A stretch of DNA of 5,196 bases, from NCBI GenBank assembly GCA_022712235.1, contig JALAGW010000369.1, positions 1 to 5,196 on the forward strand, read 5' to 3'. Positions 1 through 5,112 of this stretch are shown one piece after another. The translations under genes were made by a program, and so were the position numbers. Positions within the stretch are counted from its first letter, which is position 1; every line of letters begins with the position of its first letter. The stretch comes from Brevundimonas sp. GTDB taxonomy: Bacteria > Pseudomonadota > Alphaproteobacteria > Caulobacterales > Caulobacteraceae. The notes below the pieces were generated by a model. That model worked only from the letters and a program-made list of their open reading frames with translations, was not told where the DNA came from and did not search any database.

Positions 1-73
1 GCTGAAGGTTGTCGCGCCGGACCAGATCGCGCAGGCGGCGGTCGAAATCGTCGAGCGGGACGGTTTCTTGCAT
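1..73 (-). CDS. Lrp/AsnC-family transcriptional regulator, N-terminus only (partial)
   Basis: The minus strand opens with ATG at 73 and stays open to the window edge, giving 24 residues that begin MQETVPLDDFDRRLRDLV. The LDDFDRRL..LVRRDN pattern is the usual first helix of Lrp/AsnC regulators, just before their helix-turn-helix. Members of this family sense amino acids and control amino-acid metabolism or transport genes, often a divergent neighbour. A weak purine-rich AGAAAG lies about 7 bases upstream of the start. Another ATG at 80 is in a different frame and does not give this protein. The gene is divergent from the RhtA-type exporter gene at 161, which fits a regulator-exporter pair. Only a short piece is visible and no DNA-binding helix is seen, so the assignment rests on the N-terminal pattern and on context. 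Confidence 0.6.
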   Translation of the reverse strand, partial: MQETVPLDDFDRRLRDLVRRDNLQ

Positions 74-160
74 GTGACATCTTTCTAACGCGGATTTATT
101 GCATTCTATCAGCAGAAATCAGCGAGAAACACAGACGGCTTTTCACTAGGTTCCCGGCCG
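74..160. promoter_or_regulatory. Divergent control region between the Lrp/AsnC-type gene and the rhtA-like gene
   Basis: These 87 bases separate two divergent starts and are much more AT-rich than the flanking genes, so both promoters are expected here. On the minus strand, TAGAAT (complement of 103-108) is a good -10 hexamer about 30 bases before the regulator start, but no convincing -35 lies 16-18 bases from it. A loose inverted repeat, GATTT (93-97) and AAATC (116-120), could be an operator half-site pair, but the arms are only 5 bp. I found no clear promoter for the exporter. Its closest ribosome binding element is AGG at 148-150, ten bases before the ATG. Confidence 0.4.
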
Positions 161-1072
161 ATGTCCTCCCCGACCCTTGACCTGAATTCGCCGCGCCTTT
201 CGGCCGCCCTGCCCTACCTCGCCCTCGTGGGCGGGATGGTTTCGCTGGCGGTCGGCACCTCCTTCGCCAAGGGCCTGTTCCCGCTGGTCGGCGCCGAGGG
301 GACGGCCGCCCTGCGCGTCGGTCTGTCGGCCCTGGTTCTGGTCGCGGTCTGGCGCCCATGGCGGTTCCGCCTGACCCGCGCCGACGCCGGGCGGGTGCTG
401 CTCTACGGCCTGGTCCTGGGGCTGATGAACCTCAGCTTCTACATGGCCCTGCGGACCATTCCCCTGGGCCTGGCCATCGCCATCGAGTTCAGCGGCCCGT
501 TGACCCTGGCCCTGATCCATTCACGCAAGCCGGTGCATTTCGCCCTGGTCGGACTGGCCGTCGCCGGCCTGGCCATGCTGCTGCCGATCTGGCGCGGGGT
601 CGAGGGGCTGGACCCGGTCGGAGTCGGCTACGCCGCCTTCGCCGGCCTGTGCTGGGCGCTTTACATCGTCTTCGGCAAGCGACTGTCGCATATGCATGCG
701 GGCCAGTCGGTGGCCCTGGGCATGAGCACCGCCGCCCTGATCATCCTGCCCTTCGGCGTTTCCAGCGCCGGCGCCGCGCTTCTGGCCCCCGCCGTCCTGC
801 TGATGGGCCTGGGCGTGGCCCTGGTGTCCAGCGCCCTGCCCTATTCGCTGGAGATGATCGCCCTGCGCCATATCCCCAAGCGCACCTTCGGCGTCCTGCT
901 CAGCGTCGAGCCGGCCATCGGCGCCATGGCCGGGATGGTGCTGCTGCATGAGCAGCTCAGCCCGATGCAGTGGCTGGCCATCGGCTGCATCATCGCCGCC
1001 TCGATCGGCGCGGTGCTGACGGTGCCCAGGGGCCAGGGACAGCCGCTGACCGAGCCCGGCGCCCCGGCCTGA
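161..1072 (+). CDS. rhtA: RhtA-like threonine/homoserine exporter (EamA/DMT superfamily)
   Basis: The 303-residue protein matches the length and sequence pattern of E. coli RhtA (about 295 residues), an inner-membrane exporter of threonine, homoserine and related amino acids. Visible family landmarks include a GTSFAKGLFPLVGAEG..ALR segment at residues 32-52, FYMALRTIPLGLAIAIEF at 93-110 followed by SGPL, and ALPYSLEMIAL at 225-235. RTFGVLLSVEPAIGAMAG at 241-258 and a LLHEQLSP..WLAIG stretch at 261-275 follow. Hydrophobic segments throughout fit the ten-helix DMT fold with two EamA repeats. The charged, proline-rich tail after residue 288 is probably cytoplasmic. ATG at 161 is chosen because the hydrophobic core starts near residue 17, as in the family. 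The divergent Lrp/AsnC-type gene is a likely regulator. Exporter of the RhtA type is well supported; the exact substrate is inferred. Confidence 0.9.
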   Translation: MSSPTLDLNSPRLSAALPYLALVGGMVSLAVGTSFAKGLFPLVGAEGTAALRVGLSALVLVAVWRPWRFRLTRADAGRVLLYGLVLGLMNLSFYMALRTIPLGLAIAIEFSGPLTLALIHSRKPVHFALVGLAVAGLAMLLPIWRGVEGLDPVGVGYAAFAGLCWALYIVFGKRLSHMHAGQSVALGMSTAALIILPFGVSSAGAALLAPAVLLMGLGVALVSSALPYSLEMIALRHIPKRTFGVLLSVEPAIGAMAGMVLLHEQLSPMQWLAIGCIIAASIGAVLTVPRGQGQPLTEPGAPA

Positions 1073-1084
1073 CGATCAGACCCC

Positions 1085-1198
1085 ATGAAGGTCCTGATCG
1101 CCTGCCTGCGCACGCCGGTGCTGAACATCGCCGCCGGGGGCCTGTTCGGCCTGATCCTGGCCGTGGTGATGCGGCTGGTGATCCGCCGCATCTTCTGA
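1085..1198 (+). CDS. Possible small single-pass membrane protein, 37 residues
   Basis: ATG at 1085 opens a 37-residue frame ending at TGA 1196-1198, beginning 12 bases after the rhtA-like stop and in the same frame. The peptide starts MKVLIACLRTPVLNIAAGG, then has a continuous hydrophobic stretch over roughly residues 12-33, and ends in the basic tail RLVIRRIF. This is the profile of one transmembrane helix with positive charges at both ends. It fills the gap up to the convergent chemoreceptor gene almost exactly, leaving four bases. Against it, no good ribosome binding site is visible (only GATCAGACCCC precedes the ATG), and GC-rich DNA readily gives hydrophobic reading frames. I do not recognise a family. 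If real, it is probably co-transcribed with the exporter. Confidence 0.4.
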   Translation: MKVLIACLRTPVLNIAAGGLFGLILAVVMRLVIRRIF

Positions 1199-1202
1199 CG
1201 GA

Positions 1203-2693
1203 TCAGAACTCGGTCCATTCTTCCGACAGGCCGCCGTTGGCCACGGCCCGCAGGCGGGTCCTCTGGGCCTCCAGCACGGGCGGCGGCCCCGAACGAGGAC
1301 GAGGCGAAGCCGCCAGCTGACGCACCACGCCGCCCTCCTCGCTCGTGCGGAAACGACCGACCATCCGGGCCAGACCTTCCGCCTCGGTCTTCAGATTGGC
1401 CGCCGCCGCCGTGGTCTGTTCGACCATGGCCGCGTTTTGCTGCGTGACCTGATCCATCTGGTTCACCGCCTGATTGACCTGGCTAAGACCCGAGGACTGC
1501 TCCTGGGACGAGGCGGCGATCTCGGCCACCAGGGCGTCCATCTCGCTGACCTTGCCGGCGATGGCGTCCAGCGAGGCGCCGGCCTCGCCCACCAGCCTGA
1601 CCCCCTGCGCCACCTCGGCGGCGGAGGCCGAGATCAGGGTCTTGATCTCCTTGGCCGCTTCGGCCGAGCGCTGGGCCAGGGCCCGGACTTCCGAAGCCAC
1701 GACGGCGAAGCCCCGGCCGCTCTCGCCGGCTCGCGCCGCCTCGACCCCGGCGTTGAGGGCCAGCAGATTGGTCTGGAAGGCGATTTCGTCGATCACGCCG
1801 ATGATGTCGCTGATCTTGTTCGAGCTCTGGCGGATGCCGTCCATGGCGTTGATGGCCTCGCGCACCACCTCGCCCGAGCGCTCGGTCTGGCCCCGCGCCT
1901 CGCCGGCGACGTTCGCCGCCTGACGCGCGCCTTCGGCGCTGCGCTGCACCGTGGCGGTGATCTCGTCCAGGGCGGCGGCCGTTTCCTCCAGGCTGGCGGC
2001 CTGTTGCTCGGTGCGGCGCGACAGGTCGTCCGAGGCGCTGGAAATCTCGTCCGAGCCGCCGCGCAGACCGGACACCGCGTTCAGCACCTGGCCCAGGGTC
2101 TGGCGCAGGCTGTCGACCGCGCTGTTGAAGTCGTCCTTCACCCGGCCGTGGGCGCCGCTCATGTCCTGATCGATGCGCGCCGTCAGGTCTCCATCGGACA
2201 GCCGCGACAGATTGACCGCCAGGACCTCGACCAGGGTGTTCTGCGCCGCCTCGGCGCTCAGACGCTCGGCCTCGCGGCGCGCGGCCTCCTGCTCGGCCTC
2301 GGTGATGTCCACCGCCAGCTTGATGACCTTGGCCGGGCGGCCGTCCGCTCCCATGACCGGATTATAGGAAGCCTGCAGCCAGACCTCGCGCCCGCCCTTG
2401 GCCAGACGCCGGAACTTGGTCGCCACGAAGCGCCCAGCGTTCAGGTCGCGCCAGAAGTCGGCATAGGCCGCGGTCGCCGCCTCGGCAGGGTCCATGAAGG
2501 TACGGTGATGCTGTCCCCGGATCTCCTCCAGGGAATAGCCCATCGTCTTCAGCAGGTTATCGTTGGCGTCCAGAATATGCCCGTCGAGATCGAACTCGAT
2601 CACCGCCTGGGATCGGCCGATCGCGGCCATCTTGCTGTCGAGGTCATGGAGCTTCTGCTCCGCATCACGGTTTTGACGACCCTTGCCGAACAT
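1203..2693 (-). CDS. Cytoplasmic PAS-containing methyl-accepting chemotaxis protein
   Basis: The 496-residue chemoreceptor has no transmembrane segment, so it should sit in the cytoplasm. A short N-terminal coil is followed by a PAS domain at about 22-131, with the PAC-like tail VWLQASYNPVMGADGRP at 104-120 and VDIT at 128-131. A HAMP-like linker (about 155-205) and the long signalling coiled coil follow. The kinase-contact hairpin is canonical: IDEIAFQTNLLALNAGVEAA at 301-320, then RAGESGRGFAVVASEVRALA at 321-340. A methylation-type site, ASLEETAA, lies at 233-240. The last five residues, EWTEF, fit the xWxxF tether that recruits CheR/CheB methylation enzymes, after a flexible proline-rich linker. 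The PAS type resembles BdlA/Aer-like redox or oxygen sensors, but the ligand cannot be read from sequence. AAGGAG (complement of 2702-2707) sits 8 bases before the ATG and fixes the start. The gene is divergent from fliI. Confidence 0.93.
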   Translation of the reverse strand: MFGKGRQNRDAEQKLHDLDSKMAAIGRSQAVIEFDLDGHILDANDNLLKTMGYSLEEIRGQHHRTFMDPAEAATAAYADFWRDLNAGRFVATKFRRLAKGGREVWLQASYNPVMGADGRPAKVIKLAVDITEAEQEAARREAERLSAEAAQNTLVEVLAVNLSRLSDGDLTARIDQDMSGAHGRVKDDFNSAVDSLRQTLGQVLNAVSGLRGGSDEISSASDDLSRRTEQQAASLEETAAALDEITATVQRSAEGARQAANVAGEARGQTERSGEVVREAINAMDGIRQSSNKISDIIGVIDEIAFQTNLLALNAGVEAARAGESGRGFAVVASEVRALAQRSAEAAKEIKTLISASAAEVAQGVRLVGEAGASLDAIAGKVSEMDALVAEIAASSQEQSSGLSQVNQAVNQMDQVTQQNAAMVEQTTAAAANLKTEAEGLARMVGRFRTSEEGGVVRQLAASPRPRSGPPPVLEAQRTRLRAVANGGLSEEWTEF

Positions 2694-2819
2694 CCAGTCC
2701 GCTCCTTGGCGTTATGACTCGATTGATGACCGCACATTTTACATTCAACCATAGGTTCGAAAATCTATATTTTTCTTGAATGGCGTGTAAGGGCGACCCC
2801 CTAGCCCGGCTTCACCGCT

Positions 2820-2848
2820 CATTAACCACGATGAGGCATTCGTTAATG
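2820..2848. promoter_or_regulatory. Candidate CtrA-type inverted half-sites upstream of fliI
   Basis: CATTAAC at 2820-2826 and GTTAATG at 2842-2848 are exact reverse complements separated by 15 bases, with centres 22 bp apart or about two helical turns. The left copy reads TTAACCAC, seven of eight bases of the TTAACCAT half-site of the alphaproteobacterial cell-cycle regulator CtrA. The right copy, read on the minus strand, is TTAACGAA, six of eight. The classical TTAA-N7-TTAA spacing is absent. The position, 54-82 bases before the fliI start, is appropriate, and in Caulobacter the fliIJ operon is a class II flagellar operon, the class controlled by CtrA. Binding itself is inferred. Confidence 0.45.
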
Positions 2849-2880
2849 GATAGAGGCGCTGTGGTCGGATTACCTGACGC

Positions 2881-2894
2881 AGCCCGAAGGGGCT
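2881..2894 (+). promoter_or_regulatory. Hairpin enclosing the fliI ribosome binding site
   Basis: AGCCC (2881-2885), loop GAAG, GGGCT (2890-2894) form a perfect 5-bp stem in the mRNA. The loop and 3' arm together carry AAGGGG (2887-2892), the only Shine-Dalgarno-like sequence for fliI, nine bases before its TTG codon. The stem would therefore mask part of the ribosome binding site. It is followed by TCTTTT and so looks superficially like an intrinsic terminator, but it sits within the initiation region and the stem is short. A role in translation control is inference. Confidence 0.4.
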
Positions 2895-2901
2895 TCTTTT
2901 C

Positions 2902-4242
2902 TTGCGCAATCTCGTCGCCGCCGTCGAAGCGATCGACCCGCTGGTCGTCACCGGCAAGGTGGCGGGCGTCAGCGGCCTGCTGATCGAGTCGCGCGGCGGC
3001 CTGTCGCGGCTGGCCGTCGGCGCCCGCGCCGAGATCGAGCGTCGCGGACAAGCCCCCCTGCCCGCCGAGGTCGTCGGCTTCCGCGACGCCAAGGCCCTGC
3101 TGATGCCCTTCGGCCCGGTCGAGGGCGTGGCCCCCGGCGCCGACATCCGCATCATCGACACCGCCGCCAGCGTGCGTCCGACGACCGCCTGGCTGGGCCG
3201 CATCATCGACGCCTTCGGTCTGCCCATCGACGGACTGGGGCCGCTGCCGCAGGGCGCCGTCCCCTATCCCCTGCGCGCCTCGCCGCCGCCAGCCCATTCG
3301 CGCGGCCGGGTGGGCGAGCGGCTGGATCTGGGCGTCCGCTCGATGGATGTCTTCACCACGACCTGCCGGGGCCAGCGTCTCGGCATCTTCGCCGGTTCGG
3401 GCGTGGGCAAGTCGGTGCTGCTGTCCATGCTGGCCAAGCAGGCCACCTGCGACGTGGTGGTGGTCGGCCTGATCGGCGAACGGGGCCGCGAAGTCCGCGA
3501 ATTCATCGAGGAGACCCTCGGCGAAGAAGGCCTGAAGCGCGCCATCGTCGTCGTCGCCACCTCGGACGAGCCGGCGCTGAAACGACGCCAGTCGGCCTAT
3601 ATGACGCTGGCGATCTCCGAATATCTGCGCGATCAGGGGCTGGAAGTCCTGTGCCTGATGGACTCGGTCACCCGCTTCGCCATGGCCCAGCGCGAGATCG
3701 GTCTGGCGGCGGGCGAGCCGCCGACGACCAAGGGCTACACGCCCACCGTCTTCACCGAACTGCCCAAGCTGCTGGAGCGCGCCGGCCCCGGTCCGATCCG
3801 CCCCGACGGCACAGAGGCGGGACCGATCACCGCCCTGTTCACCGTCCTGGTGGACGGCGGCGACCATGACGAACCGATCGCCGACGCCGTGCGCGGCATC
3901 CTGGACGGCCACATCGTCATGGATCGCAAGATCGCCGAGCGCGGCCGCTTCCCCGCCATCGACGTGCTGAAGTCGGTCAGCCGGACCCTGCCCGGCTGCC
4001 AGACCCCGCCCGAGCGCGAACTGAACCGCCGCGCGCGTCAGTGCCTGTCGGCCTACGCCAACATGGAAGAGCTCATCAAGATCGGCGCCTATCGCAGCGG
4101 GGCCGATCCCATCGTCGACCGCGCCATCGCCCTGAACCCCGCGCTTGAGGACTTCCTGGGTCAGGACAAGGACGACCACACCAGTCTGGACGAGAGCTTC
4201 GTGCGGCTGGAGGCCATCCTGAACCAGGGGATGATGGAATGA
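2902..4242 (+). CDS. fliI: FliI, flagellar type III export ATPase
   Basis: The 446-residue protein is the F1-beta-like hexameric ATPase at the base of the flagellar export apparatus, helping to unload and deliver export substrates with FliH and FliJ. An N-terminal beta-barrel domain (about 1-90) is followed by the ATPase core. Walker A is AGSGVGKS at 164-171 (Lys170), and GERGREVREF at 192-201 carries the catalytic-type Glu193. Walker B is VLCLMDS at 249-255 (Asp254). MAQREIGLAAGEPPTTKGYT at 261-280 is typical of type III ATPases, and PAIDVLKSVS at 351-360 fits the ATPase alpha/beta signature. Translation must begin at TTG 2902: an in-frame TGA lies at 2875-2877, no other start codon lies between, and the resulting N-terminus RNLVAAVEAIDPL aligns with Caulobacter FliI. 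Length is normal and no active-site residue is missing. It is separated from its usual partner gene fliJ by a 450-bp interval holding the cassette. Confidence 0.97.
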   Translation: MRNLVAAVEAIDPLVVTGKVAGVSGLLIESRGGLSRLAVGARAEIERRGQAPLPAEVVGFRDAKALLMPFGPVEGVAPGADIRIIDTAASVRPTTAWLGRIIDAFGLPIDGLGPLPQGAVPYPLRASPPPAHSRGRVGERLDLGVRSMDVFTTTCRGQRLGIFAGSGVGKSVLLSMLAKQATCDVVVVGLIGERGREVREFIEETLGEEGLKRAIVVVATSDEPALKRRQSAYMTLAISEYLRDQGLEVLCLMDSVTRFAMAQREIGLAAGEPPTTKGYTPTVFTELPKLLERAGPGPIRPDGTEAGPITALFTVLVDGGDHDEPIADAVRGILDGHIVMDRKIAERGRFPAIDVLKSVSRTLPGCQTPPERELNRRARQCLSAYANMEELIKIGAYRSGADPIVDRAIALNPALEDFLGQDKDDHTSLDESFVRLEAILNQGMME

Positions 4243-4243
4243 T

Positions 4244-4271
4244 GAGGTTCGAGGTTTCAGGGTCGAGGTTC
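4244..4271 (+). repeat. Left heptamer array of the cassette (four copies)
   Basis: Four consecutive 7-base units with consensus GAGGTTC lie at 4244-4250 (GAGGTTC), 4251-4257 (GAGGTTT), 4258-4264 (CAGGGTC) and 4265-4271 (GAGGTTC). The first and last are identical and extend to a 10-base direct repeat, GAGGTTCGAG, at 4244-4253 and 4265-4274. The array begins one base after the fliI TGA and ends 11 bases before the ATG of the four-helix-bundle gene. Confidence 0.8.
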
Positions 4272-4282
4272 GAGAACTGAAG

Positions 4283-4648
4283 ATGGAGGTCCGCTCATAT
4301 CGTGACCTCATGGTCTGGAAAAAATCCATGGACCTAGCCGCAGCAGTTTACCGGCTGACGCGCCAGATGCCGAAGCAGGAAGAATACAGGATCACGTCGC
4401 AGATGATCCGTGCCTCGACTTCTGTTCCCGCCAACATCGCCGAAGGGCACGGGCGAGGAACGCGCAAGGACTATGCAAATTTCGTCAGCATCGCACGCGG
4501 CTCGCTCTTTGAACTCGAAACCTTCGTCCTGCTGGTGCAGCATCTGAAGATCGCCGAGGACGAACAATGCGCCAGCATCCTCGAACAGGCGGACGAGGTC
4601 AGCCGCATGCTGACCGCTCTCCGTGCTCGCCTCGTCCCTAGAACCTGA
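4283..4648 (+). CDS. Four-helix-bundle protein, 23S rRNA intervening-sequence (IVP/S23) family
   Basis: The 121-residue protein has the family pattern throughout. An N-terminal YRDLMVWKKSMDLA (6-19) precedes VYRLTRQMP (22-30), then comes the hallmark SVPANIAEGHGRGTRKDY (47-64), and FVSIARGSLFELETFVLL (67-84) is followed by a helical C-terminus. Known members are small pentameric helical bundles, first found in 23S rRNA intervening sequences. The Avd accessory protein of diversity-generating retroelements is a relative, and most stand-alone members have no known function. Basic residues suggest nucleic-acid contact, but no catalytic residues are known. ATG 4283 gives the N-terminus typical of the family. 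Upstream ribosome binding signals are poor (AGAA, and GAAG too close to the start). The TGA stop (4646-4648) lies inside the right inverted-repeat arm, so gene and repeat are one unit. Base composition is less GC-rich than fliI and fliJ, suggesting separate origin. Confidence 0.9.
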   Translation: MEVRSYRDLMVWKKSMDLAAAVYRLTRQMPKQEEYRITSQMIRASTSVPANIAEGHGRGTRKDYANFVSIARGSLFELETFVLLVQHLKIAEDEQCASILEQADEVSRMLTALRARLVPRT

Positions 4649-4661
4649 AACCTCGAACCTT
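4641..4661 (-). repeat. Right heptamer array of the cassette (three copies, inverted)
   Basis: Three consecutive 7-base units lie at 4641-4647 (GAACCTG), 4648-4654 (AAACCTC) and 4655-4661 (GAACCTT). Read on the minus strand they are AAGGTTC, GAGGTTT, CAGGTTC, the same order as the first three units of the left array with two mismatches. The array overlaps the last codons and stop of the four-helix-bundle gene, so the protein's C-terminus is partly dictated by repeat sequence. Confidence 0.8.
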
Positions 4662-4692
4662 CGCTTAACCCTTACAACGGCACTCTCTCCTC

Positions 4693-5106
4693 ATGACCGC
4701 CTGGGCCCAATCCCTGATCCGCATCTCCAACTACGAGGTCGAGACGCTGCAGAAGCGTCTGGCCGAGGTCGCCGCCCGCAAGGCCGAGGCCGAGATGCGC
4801 GTCGCCGTTCTGGACGCCGAGGTCGAGATCGAGCGCGAGAACGCCCGTCTGGACCCGACGTCCGGCATGATGCTGCAGGCCTATCTGAAGGGCTGGGCGC
4901 TGAAGCGCGCCGAGGCTGAAGGCGTGGTCGCCGCCATCGGCGCCGAGGAAGAAGGCGCCCGCGACGCCCTGACCAGCGCCTTCGAGGAACTGAAGAAGTT
5001 CGAGCACGTCGCCGAAACGACCCGCCTGAACAAGCTGCTGGCCGCCGCCAAGCGCGAAACCGCCGCCTTCGACGAAATGGGCCTGAGGCGCCGTGCCGAG
5101 GGCTGA
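4693..5106 (+). CDS. fliJ: FliJ, flagellar export coiled-coil protein
   Basis: The 137-residue protein is hydrophilic, almost wholly helical and rich in Ala, Glu, Lys and Arg, with no membrane segment. The opening WAQSLIRISNYEVETLQKRL (4-23) and the segment EEEGARDALTSAFEELKKFE (86-105) followed by HVAETTRL match Caulobacter-type FliJ. In the family, FliJ forms an antiparallel coiled coil that inserts into the FliI hexamer, much as the gamma subunit does in F1-ATPase, and links it to FlhA for export and chaperone recycling. ATG 4693 gives the expected N-terminus, although no clear Shine-Dalgarno sequence precedes it (the upstream bases are CACTCTCTCCTC). In an uninterrupted operon it could be coupled to fliI translation; here the cassette intervenes, leaving a 450-bp interval from the fliI stop. 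The length is normal for the Caulobacter protein (about 138). Confidence 0.9.
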   Translation: MTAWAQSLIRISNYEVETLQKRLAEVAARKAEAEMRVAVLDAEVEIERENARLDPTSGMMLQAYLKGWALKRAEAEGVVAAIGAEEEGARDALTSAFEELKKFEHVAETTRLNKLLAAAKRETAAFDEMGLRRRAEG

Positions 5107-5112
5107 CGCCGG

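Larger units (their letters stand above)
2694..2901. promoter_or_regulatory. Divergent control region between the chemoreceptor gene and fliI
   Basis: This 208-base spacer contains the most AT-rich stretch of the window (about 2728-2780). For the chemoreceptor, TAAAAT (complement of 2736-2741) is a good -10 hexamer that would start a transcript about 36 bases before the ATG. The -35 candidates are weak. The fliI side holds the CtrA-like inverted repeat at 2820-2848 and the ribosome-binding-site hairpin at 2881-2894. I found no sigma-54 type GG-N10-GC element in the correct spacing on either strand. No convincing protein or RNA gene is seen in the spacer. Confidence 0.55.
4244..4661. mobile_element. 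Intervening-sequence-like cassette inserted between fliI and fliJ
   Basis: The unit is defined by its ends. An array of heptamers at 4244-4271 is matched in inverted orientation by an array at 4641-4661, and a four-helix-bundle gene fills the space between. A 17-bp inverted repeat is perfect (4245-4261 and 4644-4660). Over 21 bp (4244-4264 and 4641-4661) it is 19 of 21. GC content counted over 4321-4560 is 138 of 240 bases (57.5%), against about 70% or more in fliI lines such as 3901-3960 (42 of 60). The cassette starts one base after the fliI stop and leaves only 31 bases before fliJ. Removing it would restore a spacer of about 32 bases. It has no transposase, so movement would depend on another factor or be ancient. 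Calling it mobile is inference from the ends, base composition and position. Confidence 0.6.

Noticed and set aside
1073..1205. Bidirectional terminator between the convergent rhtA-side and chemoreceptor genes
   Set aside because: I found no stem-loop followed by a T-run on either strand between the two convergent ends.
1437..2717. Long plus-strand open frame (426 codons) opposite the chemoreceptor gene
   Set aside because: It lies antisense to a chemoreceptor with unmistakable domains; its translation is low-complexity (Leu/Gly/Arg/His-rich), as expected from the complement of a GC-rich gene.
2755..2762. TTCGAA palindrome in the AT-rich spacer as an operator
   Set aside because: Six-base palindromes are frequent by chance and no second copy or extended symmetry is present nearby.
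2779..2795. Sigma-54 promoter (TGGC with a downstream GGGC)
   Set aside because: The GG and GC elements are one base too close to fit the sigma-54 spacing and the rest of the consensus is poor.
2881..2900. Intrinsic terminator (5-bp GC stem followed by TCTTTT)
   Set aside because: The stem is short and lies immediately before the fliI start codon with the ribosome binding site inside it; no gene ends upstream on this strand. Control of initiation is the better reading.
2812..4329. Long minus-strand open frame (505 codons) opposite fliI
   Set aside because: It covers fliI antisense, runs through the fliI control region, and its translation is Gly/Ala/Asp/Gln-rich without any recognisable motif.
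4283..4648. Avd gene of a diversity-generating retroelement
   Set aside because: Avd belongs to the same fold family, but no reverse transcriptase, template repeat or variable repeat is visible in the window, and both neighbours are flagellar genes.
4283..4648. True 23S rRNA intervening sequence
   Set aside because: The flanks are fliI and fliJ coding regions, not rRNA; only the architecture of the element is similar.
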